From: JABCYV01 sp963696025
Lineage (GTDB): Bacteria > Acidobacteriota > Terriglobia > Terriglobales > Acidobacteriaceae
Direction of reading: 5' to 3'
DNA length: 64,000 nt
Assembly (NCBI GenBank): GCA_963696025.1
Contig: CAVOII010000004.1
Coordinates: forward strand, 372,001 to 436,000
Positions 17,498-25,934 of the stretch are shown here, one piece after another. The position numbers and the translations under genes are program-made. How positions within the stretch are numbered: the stretch's first letter is position 1; each line of letters starts with the position of its first letter. The notes beneath the pieces were generated by a model. The model was not told where the DNA came from. It saw nothing but the letters and a program-made list of their open reading frames with translations, and made no database searches.

Positions 17498-18388
17498 TCA
17501 CTTCGCCTCCTTAGCGGCGAACTCCACTAGATTCTTCAAAACGTCGTAAGGAATACCGGTGACATTCGCGACCTTCCGTCCATTGATGAACAACGTTGGC
17601 GTGCTGTTGACCTCGACCGAAGTCCCCAGAGCCATCGAGCGCTGGACTCGGCCAGCAGTTTCCGGCTTGGTTGCGCAGGCAGCGACGTCCGCGCCTTTCA
17701 CTCCAGCGGCATCGGCGATCGCCGTGAGCTTCTCCTCCGCATTGGCCGCGGTAATCTCCTTCTGGGCGTCAAATGTGGCCTGTTCAAATTTCCAAAACGC
17801 GTCGTTCGAGGTGCGGGCGACGCAATCAGCATAGTAGGCGGCTTTAGTGGCCCAGTCATGGGCCGGGAGCGGAAAATTCTGGAAAACCAGGCGGGTATTC
17901 TTTTCTTCCGACACCAACTTGTCGATGGTTGGCTGCCCCTGCTTACAGAATGGACACTGCAAATCACTGAACTCCACCAGCAGCACAGGCGCGGCCGCCG
18001 AGCCCAGAGTAGGTCCGGTCAGTCCCTTTTTCAATTCCTCATTCGTCGCCGTGAATGGATGCGCGCCGAACGGAATGATGTCTCCGATCACGGCATGCTT
18101 TCCGTCCGCGGTGACGTAAAGCCGATTGGTCTGCTTTCCTTGCGGGCTGGTGATTGCCACCAGCACCTCAGCCAGTCCCTCAGCCGTCGCTGGCTTTATG
18201 TCAACCACACTCCAGGTCACCGAAGAATCGTAACCAAACATCTGCTGCATGAAGGCGTTGACGGTCTCCTCAGAAGGAAGGGTGACGCCGGGCGTTCTTA
18301 CCGTGAGCGATGGCGTGGACTTCTGTTGTGCCGTAGCCAGACAAGCCAATAGGAGAATGGCAAGAAAACAGATCCGAAAACGATACAT
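17498..18388 (-). CDS. Secreted DsbA-like thioredoxin-fold protein
   Basis: 296 residues. A signal peptide (MYRFRICFLAILLLACLATA) and an N-terminal domain of about 100 residues precede a DsbA/DsbG-like thioredoxin domain with VEFSDLQCPFCKQGQPTID (CPFC near 144-147) and the cis-Pro region NSTPTLFINGRKV (about 265). It is of the 'DSBA-like, thioredoxin_4' type that oxidises or isomerises disulfides in the periplasm. It lies 26 bases downstream of the NAD synthetase gene on the same strand and ends six bases from the convergent secretin gene. The partner and redox direction are unknown. Confidence 0.9.
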   Translation of the reverse strand: MYRFRICFLAILLLACLATAQQKSTPSLTVRTPGVTLPSEETVNAFMQQMFGYDSSVTWSVVDIKPATAEGLAEVLVAITSPQGKQTNRLYVTADGKHAVIGDIIPFGAHPFTATNEELKKGLTGPTLGSAAAPVLLVEFSDLQCPFCKQGQPTIDKLVSEEKNTRLVFQNFPLPAHDWATKAAYYADCVARTSNDAFWKFEQATFDAQKEITAANAEEKLTAIADAAGVKGADVAACATKPETAGRVQRSMALGTSVEVNSTPTLFINGRKVANVTGIPYDVLKNLVEFAAKEAK

Positions 18389-18414
18389 GAGTTCCTTTCT
18401 TGTAATCGATCAGT

Positions 18415-20055
18415 CTACACGTCGAGCTTAGCGGCGATGGGAAAACGGCGTCCGTAGCCGAAGGCCTTCGGGGAAATCTTTATTCCAGGGGCGGCTTGCT
18501 GGCGCTTGTACTCGGCCGAATTCACCATGCGAATCACACGCCGCACAACGGCAATGTCAAAGCTGCGATCGGCGGCAATCTGCTCTGCAGTGTGCGATTC
18601 TTCTACGTAGTCCTCAAGGATCGCGTCCAGAACTTCGTAAGGCGGCAGAAAGTCGCTGTCTTTCTGGTCGGGACGTAGTTCGGCGGAGGGCGGCTTTTCC
18701 AGGCTGGCTTGCGGGATCACCGGTCGCATGGAGTTGACATAGTGGCTGAGACGATAGACCAAAGTTTTGGGCACGTCGGAAATCACCGCCAAACCTCCCA
18801 CCATGTCGCCGTAAAGCGTGCAATATCCCACGCCGAGCTCGCTCTTGTTTCCGGTACTCAGCACGATCGCTCCAAATTTGTTGGAAAGCGCCATAAGCAG
18901 CGTACCGCGGGCACGCGACTGAATGTTTTCCTCGGTGACGTCTTCCTTACAGCCCGCGAAGACTTTTCCCAGGGCCTTGCGGTAGCTTTCGAAAATCTCG
19001 GTAATGCACAGCATCTCGAACCGAATCCCCAGATTCCGAGCAAGAGTTTGTGCATCGTCAATCGATCCTTGCGAGGAATACGGTCCCGGCATTCCTACGC
19101 CGATGACATTTTCAGCGCCCACCGCGTCAGCCGCAATCGTGGCTGTCAGGGCGGAGTCGATGCCCCCGCTCAAGCCCACAATCACTTGTTTGAAGCCGCA
19201 CTTGCGCACATAATCCCGCGTTCCCAAAACCAGCGCCGCGTAGGCACTGGCCTCTTCTCCTGCGATCTGCTCGTGGACTTCTCCGGTGAGTTGGTTTGAA
19301 TCAAAATAGATCAAGTCCTCTTCGAAGGATTTGCCCTGCGCGATCACTTTCCCTTTGGGGTCTAGAACCAGGCTGGACCCGTCAAACACCAAACTGTCGT
19401 TGCCCCCGACCTGATTCACCATAGCAACTGGCACGTGGTAATTGCGGGCGATGGTGGCCAGCATTTCAAGCCGGAACTCACGCTTTCCCAGCCAGAAAGG
19501 CGACGCTGAGATGTTCAACATGAAGTTACCGCCGGCCTGCATCAGCGCTTCAACGGGATCGAAGGTGTAAAGCCGTTTATTCCAGAAGTGTTTGTCGTTC
19601 CACGCGTCCTCGCAAATCGTCAAGGCCATTTGCTTGCCACAAAAAGGAAACAGACTCTGGCGTTTTGCCGGTGCGAAGTTACGCATTTCATCGAAGACGT
19701 CGTAGGTAGGCAACAACATCTTGGACTGCAGGAATGCCACATTGCCGTCCTGGAGCAAAGCGGCGGAGTTCATTACCGACTTGCCGGTTTCGGCCTCTGC
19801 GGGAGTTACCAGTCCGCATATCACGGCGATGCCTCGGGTCTCTGCAGCGATTCGCCCGACCGTTTGCCAATTGTGAGCGACAAAGGAAGCTCGTTCCACA
19901 AGATCGCGAGGCGGGTAACCGCACACGGAAAGTTCGGGAAACAGAATCAGACCCGCTCCAGCGGCTTGGGCCCGGCGAGCGAAATCGACCATCTTAGCGG
20001 CGTTGCCGCTGAAATCACCCACCGTGGGATTGATCTGACCCAATGCGATCTTCAC
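18415..20055 (-). CDS. nadE: Glutamine-dependent NAD+ synthetase
   Basis: 546 residues with two domains. The N-terminal nitrilase-like glutaminase (about 1-260) has Glu in LILFPELSVCGYPP, Lys in LLPTYDVFDE context and Cys in ALTICEDAW. The C-terminal NAD synthetase (about 280-546) has the PP-loop GLSGGIDSALTATIA. It converts deamido-NAD+ to NAD+ with ATP and glutamine. The start is the GTG at 20055, giving MKIALGQINPTVGDF as in relatives; a longer frame adds 17 residues without family similarity. The gene precedes the DsbA-like gene and follows a secreted unknown on the same strand. Confidence 0.96.
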   Translation of the reverse strand: MKIALGQINPTVGDFSGNAAKMVDFARRAQAAGAGLILFPELSVCGYPPRDLVERASFVAHNWQTVGRIAAETRGIAVICGLVTPAEAETGKSVMNSAALLQDGNVAFLQSKMLLPTYDVFDEMRNFAPAKRQSLFPFCGKQMALTICEDAWNDKHFWNKRLYTFDPVEALMQAGGNFMLNISASPFWLGKREFRLEMLATIARNYHVPVAMVNQVGGNDSLVFDGSSLVLDPKGKVIAQGKSFEEDLIYFDSNQLTGEVHEQIAGEEASAYAALVLGTRDYVRKCGFKQVIVGLSGGIDSALTATIAADAVGAENVIGVGMPGPYSSQGSIDDAQTLARNLGIRFEMLCITEIFESYRKALGKVFAGCKEDVTEENIQSRARGTLLMALSNKFGAIVLSTGNKSELGVGYCTLYGDMVGGLAVISDVPKTLVYRLSHYVNSMRPVIPQASLEKPPSAELRPDQKDSDFLPPYEVLDAILEDYVEESHTAEQIAADRSFDIAVVRRVIRMVNSAEYKRQQAAPGIKISPKAFGYGRRFPIAAKLDV

Positions 20056-20130
20056 GGTTCCAGTGTAAAGGGACGGTGCGCGAGAGCCAAGTCGAGCAGA
20101 GGGCACGTGAGGGGAGATGTGCAGAACAAG

Positions 20131-21132
20131 CTAGTTCGGCGGTCCACCGGGATCCAGTGGCGGCGGAGGCGGCGCAGGCGTCGGCCTTTTGCTGACGGTG
20201 GTCGGGGACGAAGTATCGGTGGGTTCCTCACCGGGACGCCGCAGCGTGGGGGCATTCGCGGGACGAGCTTCGGGCTGATCAGGTCCCTTGGCGACCGTGG
20301 GCTGAGGCGCCAGAGTCACTTCTTTTTCTGTTCGGACAAGCTTTTCGCCATTTACTTTCATGGTCTCAACCCGAATCACTTCGTCGCCAACCAGACGCAC
20401 GAAGTCCACGTCTTGCGGGGGTTCGCCATAGATCCAATCTTCGTATTCGGTTTCCCCATCTTTCTCGCGAATCTTTTTCGCCGGCCGCCCCTTCGCATAA
20501 ATCACCATCTCCCGATTCATGCCCACCAGGACGTGGTGGCTCTTGATCGCTTCTTTCACATTGGGCGGGACAGTCTCGAGATAGGCCTCGGCAGCAGATT
20601 TGGCATTGAAGTCGAACACCGGTCGAAGCAGGTCTTTGAGTTGCTGTGGGTTCAAGTCGGGAACATAGTGGTCGAACACCAGGTCGACGAATGAGCCACG
20701 CGGATTGGCATTGGGATCGCTGGGAGCGATCGGTCTCGTGCCTCCCATACCTCCTACTTCAATGTGCTGATACCACTTCTGTTTCTTGATTGGGCCGCCA
20801 TTGATCTCGAAGTGGATGCGATCATCTTTGATCAGGACCTCGGTAATCCGCGCCTGGTCTCCCGGTTTGGCTGACGGCCCCCACATGGCCATCAGTCGCT
20901 CCAGTTCCGGTCCGTCGGGCAAAATCTTCCCATTTTTCAAGGTGAGACCCGTTTTACCCATGGGGAACGGTGAGCGCACGTATACCAACTCGGCGTTGAA
21001 AGTGCGAATCAGATCCATCCGCGTCTGCCTGGAGAGATGCGGTGGCGCAGGAGACTTTTGGTCGTCGGCTTTTAAAACGGGGAGAGATGCAAGAAGGAAG
21101 AACAGGAGAACGGGAAGGCAGCGTGACTTCAT
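20131..21132 (-). CDS. Secreted protein of unknown function, Pro-rich tail
   Basis: 333 residues from the ATG at 21132, chosen because it begins a clear signal peptide (MKSRCLPVLLFFLLASLPVLKA); the longer frame adds 66 unsupported residues. The mature part starts with a region about RTFNAELVYVRSPFPMGKTGL, continues with a mixed alpha/beta domain (LVFDHYVPDLNPQQLKDLL) and ends with a very proline/threonine-rich tail (RPTPAPPPPPLDPGG). No catalytic motif was recognised. It reads like a conserved acidobacterial exported protein. It is transcribed away from the serine hydrolase gene and toward nadE. Confidence 0.65.
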   Translation of the reverse strand: MKSRCLPVLLFFLLASLPVLKADDQKSPAPPHLSRQTRMDLIRTFNAELVYVRSPFPMGKTGLTLKNGKILPDGPELERLMAMWGPSAKPGDQARITEVLIKDDRIHFEINGGPIKKQKWYQHIEVGGMGGTRPIAPSDPNANPRGSFVDLVFDHYVPDLNPQQLKDLLRPVFDFNAKSAAEAYLETVPPNVKEAIKSHHVLVGMNREMVIYAKGRPAKKIREKDGETEYEDWIYGEPPQDVDFVRLVGDEVIRVETMKVNGEKLVRTEKEVTLAPQPTVAKGPDQPEARPANAPTLRRPGEEPTDTSSPTTVSKRPTPAPPPPPLDPGGPPN

Positions 21133-21195
21133 CGGACACCCCGGGCCGATAACGCTTTCATTATAGCGCCGTCTGTGTAGACGGAGAATACGAAT

Positions 21196-22374
21196 ATGGC
21201 GGCGAGCCCACGTCTTCACTTGAGGAGGGCTGATTTGAAATCCCTTCCTAGGATTCTTACCACTTGCCTCCCTTTGATGTGTGTGTTGCTTTATTGCACC
21301 TGCCTTCGGGCACAGACGGCCGGCCCTCACAACAGTGGCGCCAAAGCGGATGATTGGCCCACGGTCAGTGCCAACTCAGTCGGAATTTCTAACGATCGCC
21401 TGCAGGCAATGGAGCCGGTGATTCGTTCTGGGGACCTCAAGAAAATCGGCAGCGTGTTGATTGCTCGGCACGGCAAGCTGGCTTACGAAGTGTATTTTGA
21501 CGGCGACGCCGATACTTTGCGAAACACTCGCTCCGCCACCAAGACCGTCACCAGTGTGCTAGTGGGTATTGCCATCGACAAAGGCGCTCTATCTGGGGTC
21601 GACGCTCCAGTCTTGCCTTTTTTCCCCGACAAACAGCCGCTGCAGAATCCCGATCCGCGCAAGGCGAAGATCACCGTCGAGGACTTCCTGACCATGAGTT
21701 CCCTGCTGGAATGCGATGACAACAACGATTTTTCGCGTGGGAATGAGGAGCGCATGTACTTGATCGAAGATTGGGTCAAATTCGCCCTCGACTTGCCAAT
21801 TCGAGGGTTCCCGTCGTTTGCCACCAAGCCGCAGGATTCGCCCTACGGCCGGAGCTTCAGTTATTGCACCGCGGGCGTCACTACCTTAGGCGGAATCCTT
21901 GAACGAACGACGAAAATGCCAATACCCGACTTCGCGGCGAAAAATCTGTTTGCCCCGCTCGGAATCCAAAAAATGGCCTGGACGCTATCCCCTTTGGGCA
22001 TGGCTCAGACCGGCGGAGGATTAGGTCTGCGCAGTCGGGACCTACTAAAGCTTGGTCAGTTGTACTTGAACGGCGGGGTCTGGAACGGCACCCGAGTTGT
22101 CTCGGAGCAATGGGTGAAAACATCCACGCAGCCGCATGCCCGTGTCGACGAGTATACAGAATACGGATATCTCTGGTGGATCAAAAAGTTCAAGTCCAGG
22201 GAGAAAGAATTTCCCGCTTACTATATGTCCGGCAATGGCGGGAATAAGGTCGTTGTGTTTCCTGATCTGGAGATGGTAGTTGTCATCACCAGCACCAACT
22301 ACAGCACACCGGGCATGCACGAACAAACCAATCGTATGTTGACGGACTTCATTTTGCCGTCGGTTGCGCCGTAG
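21196..22374 (+). CDS. Serine hydrolase, class C beta-lactamase fold
   Basis: 392 residues. An N-terminal hydrophobic segment (about 22-40, ILTTCLPLMCVLLYCTC) acts as signal peptide or anchor. The beta-lactamase/PBP4-like domain shows the nucleophile motif SATK (about 113-116) and a second motif SYCTAG (about 221-226), in the place of the YxN motif, followed by a GNGG segment (about 345) near the C-terminus, where KTG would be. The family includes esterases, D-aminopeptidases and carboxypeptidases; true beta-lactamase activity is not implied. It is divergent from the secreted unknown and has no operon partner. The substrate is unknown. Confidence 0.85.
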   Translation: MAASPRLHLRRADLKSLPRILTTCLPLMCVLLYCTCLRAQTAGPHNSGAKADDWPTVSANSVGISNDRLQAMEPVIRSGDLKKIGSVLIARHGKLAYEVYFDGDADTLRNTRSATKTVTSVLVGIAIDKGALSGVDAPVLPFFPDKQPLQNPDPRKAKITVEDFLTMSSLLECDDNNDFSRGNEERMYLIEDWVKFALDLPIRGFPSFATKPQDSPYGRSFSYCTAGVTTLGGILERTTKMPIPDFAAKNLFAPLGIQKMAWTLSPLGMAQTGGGLGLRSRDLLKLGQLYLNGGVWNGTRVVSEQWVKTSTQPHARVDEYTEYGYLWWIKKFKSREKEFPAYYMSGNGGNKVVVFPDLEMVVVITSTNYSTPGMHEQTNRMLTDFILPSVAP

Positions 22375-22423
22375 ATTTGCTCTGTGTGGTGGTGATCTAG
22401 GCGCAGCGACTGCCAGCGCTAGG

Positions 22424-22449
22424 GATTCCTCGCTCCGCTCGGAATGACA
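22424..22449 (+). repeat. Dispersed repeat (GATTCCTCGCTCCGCTCGGA type)
   Basis: These 26 bases are nearly identical to 54554-54579 (CTCCG against CTTTG in the centre) and related to 1043-1057. The copy sits between the ends of the convergent serine hydrolase and sugar kinase genes, four bases from the kinase stop, a common place for REP-like elements. Confidence 0.65.
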
Positions 22450-22452
22450 ACC

Positions 22453-23487
22453 TCACTCGGATAAAATTCTCAAACCGTCCCTGGCTACTTGCAAGGGAAG
22501 GACGCGTCCGCCATTGTCCCCGATGGCCGTCGCCACGCGGCTCGCGGCGCCTTTGTCTACCAGGAATATTACGCAGCCTCCGCCTCCAGCCCCGCATGCC
22601 TTCGCGCCTTGTCCGCCTTGTTTCGCAGCCACCGCAATCAGTTTGTCAATCAACGGAGTGGTAATGCCTGGAGCATTAGTACGGCGCAGCTTCCATTCCT
22701 CACGCAGCAACCGGCCCGCCTCATCCCAATCGGCATGAACCAGGGCCTGGTGCATGGCGCGTGCAACTTCCACGATCCGTTCGAAATTTCGAAACACATG
22801 TTTATCCCCATCAATGTGCGCCTTGAAGACTTCCCAGTTATTGATCCCAGACTGGCGCGGCGCGCCGGTATAGGCGAGCACGAACCGAGACTCAATCTCC
22901 TCCGGCATGACCGGAACCGCCTCGCGGTGGATGCCGTCAGCATCCAGATGAATGGCGCTGACGCCACCATACAGCGCCGGATAGTAGTCCTGGCATCCCG
23001 TGGGGACCTGGATGATCTGGGATTCCACGTTCTGGGCGATCACGCGCATCTGTTCGAGCGTGAGATTGCGATCGGTGAAACGGGCCAGGGCCGCAGTCGT
23101 CGCAATCATCAGTGCCGATGATCCGGATATGCCAGCGCCGGCAGGCGATTCCGAGTCGGTTTCGATCAGTAGCCCTTCTTTGGGTGCAAAGAATTGCAAC
23201 AGCCGAGCCGCCAGCGGCAGGCGAAACCGCCGCGCCGCACGCAAGGTATCGAAGCTCGGAAACTCCTCTTCGCGCTTGGTGTCGAGAGAGCGTAAGTGGA
23301 GACGCTTGCCTTTTAGCGGCGTAATGCGGCAGGTGGTCAGGATGTTGACCGCGAAATTCAGGGTCAGCGCCCCGGAATGGAAGAGGTACAACGGCCACAG
23401 GTCAACGGTTCCACCAGCCAGGTCCGCACGACACGGCGCCTGCGCGACGATGCTCGGTCCGCTCTGGCGGTAAGCGGTCTTCCGCAT
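22453..23487 (-). CDS. GHMP-family sugar kinase
   Basis: 344 residues from the ATG at 23487; a start at 23532 would add 15 residues. GHMP motifs: APCRADLAGGTVDLWPL near the N-terminus, the ATP-binding PAGAGISGSSAL (about 115-126) and the C-terminal GAGGGGCVIFL (about 305-315). The closest functional class by eye is the D-glycero-D-manno-heptose-7-phosphate 1-kinase (HddA) or fucose-kinase-like group, which phosphorylates sugars for nucleotide-sugar synthesis. No heptose genes flank it, so the substrate is unresolved. It stands alone on the minus strand. Confidence 0.85.
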   Translation of the reverse strand: MRKTAYRQSGPSIVAQAPCRADLAGGTVDLWPLYLFHSGALTLNFAVNILTTCRITPLKGKRLHLRSLDTKREEEFPSFDTLRAARRFRLPLAARLLQFFAPKEGLLIETDSESPAGAGISGSSALMIATTAALARFTDRNLTLEQMRVIAQNVESQIIQVPTGCQDYYPALYGGVSAIHLDADGIHREAVPVMPEEIESRFVLAYTGAPRQSGINNWEVFKAHIDGDKHVFRNFERIVEVARAMHQALVHADWDEAGRLLREEWKLRRTNAPGITTPLIDKLIAVAAKQGGQGAKACGAGGGGCVIFLVDKGAASRVATAIGDNGGRVLPLQVARDGLRILSE

Positions 23488-23833
23488 GGTCGGCCATTCT
23501 ACACGGTAACCACGTGAGGCAAGAGTGACCATCAGCTGTCGGAAGGTAGTGTCCTAACTGGGTACTGGGTTTCTTTGCGAGCTTTGTCCTGTCTTGGCGC
23601 ATTCTGCGGTTAAAAGGCTTGATCTTGACGCAATCGGGCAGGATCTTAAACCGCAGAGGTCGCAAAGAAGGGTGCGAAGAACGCAAAGACTGCCCAAACT
23701 AGGACAGCACCCGTCCGAAGCAATCGTTGACAACGAACGACCTTTGGAGCACACTCGCCCCAAGCACGGCTTTGCCGCTTCCAGCCGAGCGGCAGCGACT
23801 CTTAATCTTTGGACGTTGCGGAGTCGTCGAGAA

Positions 23834-25213
23834 ATGGCTTATTCCCCACTTCCCGGTCCCGAGTCCCCCGCTGTGGCCGATCCACCCGTAATGCCGCCGC
23901 TCGATAATCCGACTTCAACCCAGGTAGCTGACACAAACAAGGCCGAAGCGATCTACTCGGCTTTAGAGAAGTTCATCGTCGGCATACAAGACGTCGACGT
24001 GATTTTCGGTGCGATCGCGGAAGCCGCGCAGTGCCTCAGCCGATCGGAAGGGGCCGCCATTGCCATGCGACGCAACGAGGTTGTTGTCTGCCTGGGCAGA
24101 AGCGGAGATATAGCTCCGGCGCTTGGTACCCGCCTAAGTGTTGACTCAGGGATCTCCGGCGAATGCCTGCGCACAGGAAACTCGTTGCGTTGCGACGACG
24201 CCAGCAAAGACTATCGCGCGGATCAGGAAGTTTGCCGGCGACTCGGACTTCGGTCAATCGCTGCCGTGCCTCTCCGTCAAGGGGCGCAAACGGTCGGGAT
24301 CCTGGAAGCATTCTCCGGCCAGCGCTGTGCGTTCGCGGAAGAGCACATGAGTTTGCTCATCCGTCTGGCGAGGCTCGCGGAAGCGGCCGCGTTTGAATCA
24401 GGTGAAGAAGCTCAAGCAGCCTCTCATTCTCACCCCCGAGCAGACTTGGACGGGGCGCGGCCCTTAAGCCAACTGCCCGGCAACGTTGCGACCCGCCCAC
24501 AGAGGGGCGTGCCCAGTGAGTACCGGCAGTACTACCGAGTCGCGGCCGTGGTTGCGGCGATGTTATTGCTGTTCTCCGTCGTCGGTTGGAGGATGCGGCG
24601 CAACTCAGCCTCTCAGGCTCCGCGTACCGCACAGGGCACGCCCACACCGCCCACGCAACCGACGACACAGGCCGAGACGACAGAGGTCGTGTCGGTAGCG
24701 GTAACCGCCAAGCCCAGCCCGGTTCATTCGCGCACTGAGGTCGGAGATCCGAGACCGCTCGATATAGTCAAGCAAGCGAGCAAGATGGAAGTGGCGCCGG
24801 TCACCGCTTCCCACGACGCTGCGCCAGATTCGTCAGAGCGTTCCAACCCACCACCTGTACGCGCTGGCACGGATGCCAGCGAGCTGGTGAGCGTGCTCTC
24901 GGCGCCAGCTGCATTGCCCCGGTTTGCCGCACCCGTTTCCCAGGGATTCTCAGGCGGCGTTCTCGTTCGCAAGGTCCAACCGATCTATCCGCGCCAGGCG
25001 ATTCCTTTGCGTCTCGAGGGATCTGTGCTTCTCCAAGCTACGGTTGCGGAGAACGGAACAGTCCGTGATCTTAAGGTGACGAGCGGGCATCCATTACTGG
25101 CTCGGGCCGCGATTGATGCCGTGGGTCAGTGGCGTTACCGTCCGTTTCTACTGAACGGGAAGCCGATCCAGAAACAGGTCAACATTTCGATCGATTTTAA
25201 GGCGCCTCACTGA
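23834..25213 (+). CDS. GAF-domain / TonB C-terminal domain fusion protein
   Basis: 459 residues from the ATG at 23834 (MAYSPLPGPES); longer frames add unsupported sequence. Order: Pro-rich start; a GAF domain (about 38-180) with SVDSGISGECLRTGNSLRC and RSIAAVPLRQG; one membrane helix (about 236-256, VAAVVAAMLLLFSVVGW); a Thr/Pro-rich periplasmic linker; and a TonB C-terminal domain (about 376-459) with VQPIYPRQAIPLRLEGSV and AIDAVGQWRYRP. GAF domains bind small ligands; TonB domains couple to outer-membrane receptors. No exbB or exbD lies nearby. The orientation predicts a cytoplasmic sensor joined to a periplasmic TonB arm. Confidence 0.82.
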   Translation: MAYSPLPGPESPAVADPPVMPPLDNPTSTQVADTNKAEAIYSALEKFIVGIQDVDVIFGAIAEAAQCLSRSEGAAIAMRRNEVVVCLGRSGDIAPALGTRLSVDSGISGECLRTGNSLRCDDASKDYRADQEVCRRLGLRSIAAVPLRQGAQTVGILEAFSGQRCAFAEEHMSLLIRLARLAEAAAFESGEEAQAASHSHPRADLDGARPLSQLPGNVATRPQRGVPSEYRQYYRVAAVVAAMLLLFSVVGWRMRRNSASQAPRTAQGTPTPPTQPTTQAETTEVVSVAVTAKPSPVHSRTEVGDPRPLDIVKQASKMEVAPVTASHDAAPDSSERSNPPPVRAGTDASELVSVLSAPAALPRFAAPVSQGFSGGVLVRKVQPIYPRQAIPLRLEGSVLLQATVAENGTVRDLKVTSGHPLLARAAIDAVGQWRYRPFLLNGKPIQKQVNISIDFKAPH

Positions 25214-25251
25214 GAGAAATGAGAGGATTTTGCATTTCTTTCTATGACTCT

Positions 25252-25806
25252 TTAGGAGAGATTCAGCGCCCGCCGCAGTGTCCCGCGCTCTTTCTGGATT
25301 TTTTCCTGTAGCAGAGTGATGGCGTAGATCAATTGCTCGGGCCGCGGAGGGCAGCCAGGGACGTAAACATCCACAGGAATTACCTGGTTTACGCTCTGCA
25401 CCAGGGCATAATTATTGAAAACTCCACCCGAGGTTGCGCAGGCTCCCATCGAAATCACCCATTTGGGTTCGGGCATTTGCTCCCAAAGCTGACGGATGAC
25501 CGGTGCCATTTTGTTCGAAACCCGGCCCGCAATAATGATCAGGTCTGATTGCCTGGGCGACGGTCGGAACACTTCAGCGCCGAATCGCGCGATGTCAAAG
25601 CGCGAGGCGCCCATGGACATCATCTCGATTGCGCAACAAGCAAGGCCAAAGCTCATGGGCCAAATCGAGTTCTTGCGCATCCAGTTGATGGCGGAATCCA
25701 TCGTGGTAAGCACCACACCTTCAGGCGTGGGATTCCCGAAGGTAAGTTCCTTGACGACCCTCTTGCCGTTCTCGGTGGTGACGTAGCTGCCGAAGCTCTG
25801 GCTCAT
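25252..25806 (-). CDS. nuoB: NADH-quinone oxidoreductase subunit B, orphan copy
   Basis: 184 residues. NuoB carries the N2 iron-sulfur cluster at the quinone end of complex I. All four ligand cysteines are visible: the tandem pair in GLACCAIEMM (about 56-57), one in MGACATSGG (about 122) and one in VPGCPPRPEQ (about 152). The stretch between them (SRFDIARFGAEVFRPSPRQSD) is typical. Other nuo genes are absent on both sides, so this is a detached copy. It may supplement a main nuo operon elsewhere or be the only nuoB. It converges on the GAF-TonB gene. Confidence 0.95.
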   Translation of the reverse strand: MSQSFGSYVTTENGKRVVKELTFGNPTPEGVVLTTMDSAINWMRKNSIWPMSFGLACCAIEMMSMGASRFDIARFGAEVFRPSPRQSDLIIIAGRVSNKMAPVIRQLWEQMPEPKWVISMGACATSGGVFNNYALVQSVNQVIPVDVYVPGCPPRPEQLIYAITLLQEKIQKERGTLRRALNLS

Positions 25807-25934
25807 TCTGTCTCCATTCTAACGCAGGCGGCGCCAGACGCCACTGTCGCGCCCTTCCTTCTTCCTTCCAAGGTGGCTTGGTTAGTTAGACTGGTGGCGG
25901 ATGGACTGACCAACCTTCATAGAGGAGTATCGCC

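Noticed and set aside
19588..20694. Plus-strand open frame of 368 codons
   Set aside because: Antisense to nadE and the secreted unknown, both well supported; Arg/His-rich low-quality translation.
21196..22374. True class C beta-lactamase (resistance gene)
   Set aside because: The YxN motif reads YCTAG and a clear KTG box is absent; general serine hydrolase is safer.
23594..23833. N-terminal extension of the GAF-TonB protein
   Set aside because: Translation is Arg-rich with no domain; the DNA holds repeat-like words (AACCGCAGAGGTCGCAAAGAA) typical of intergenic sequence.
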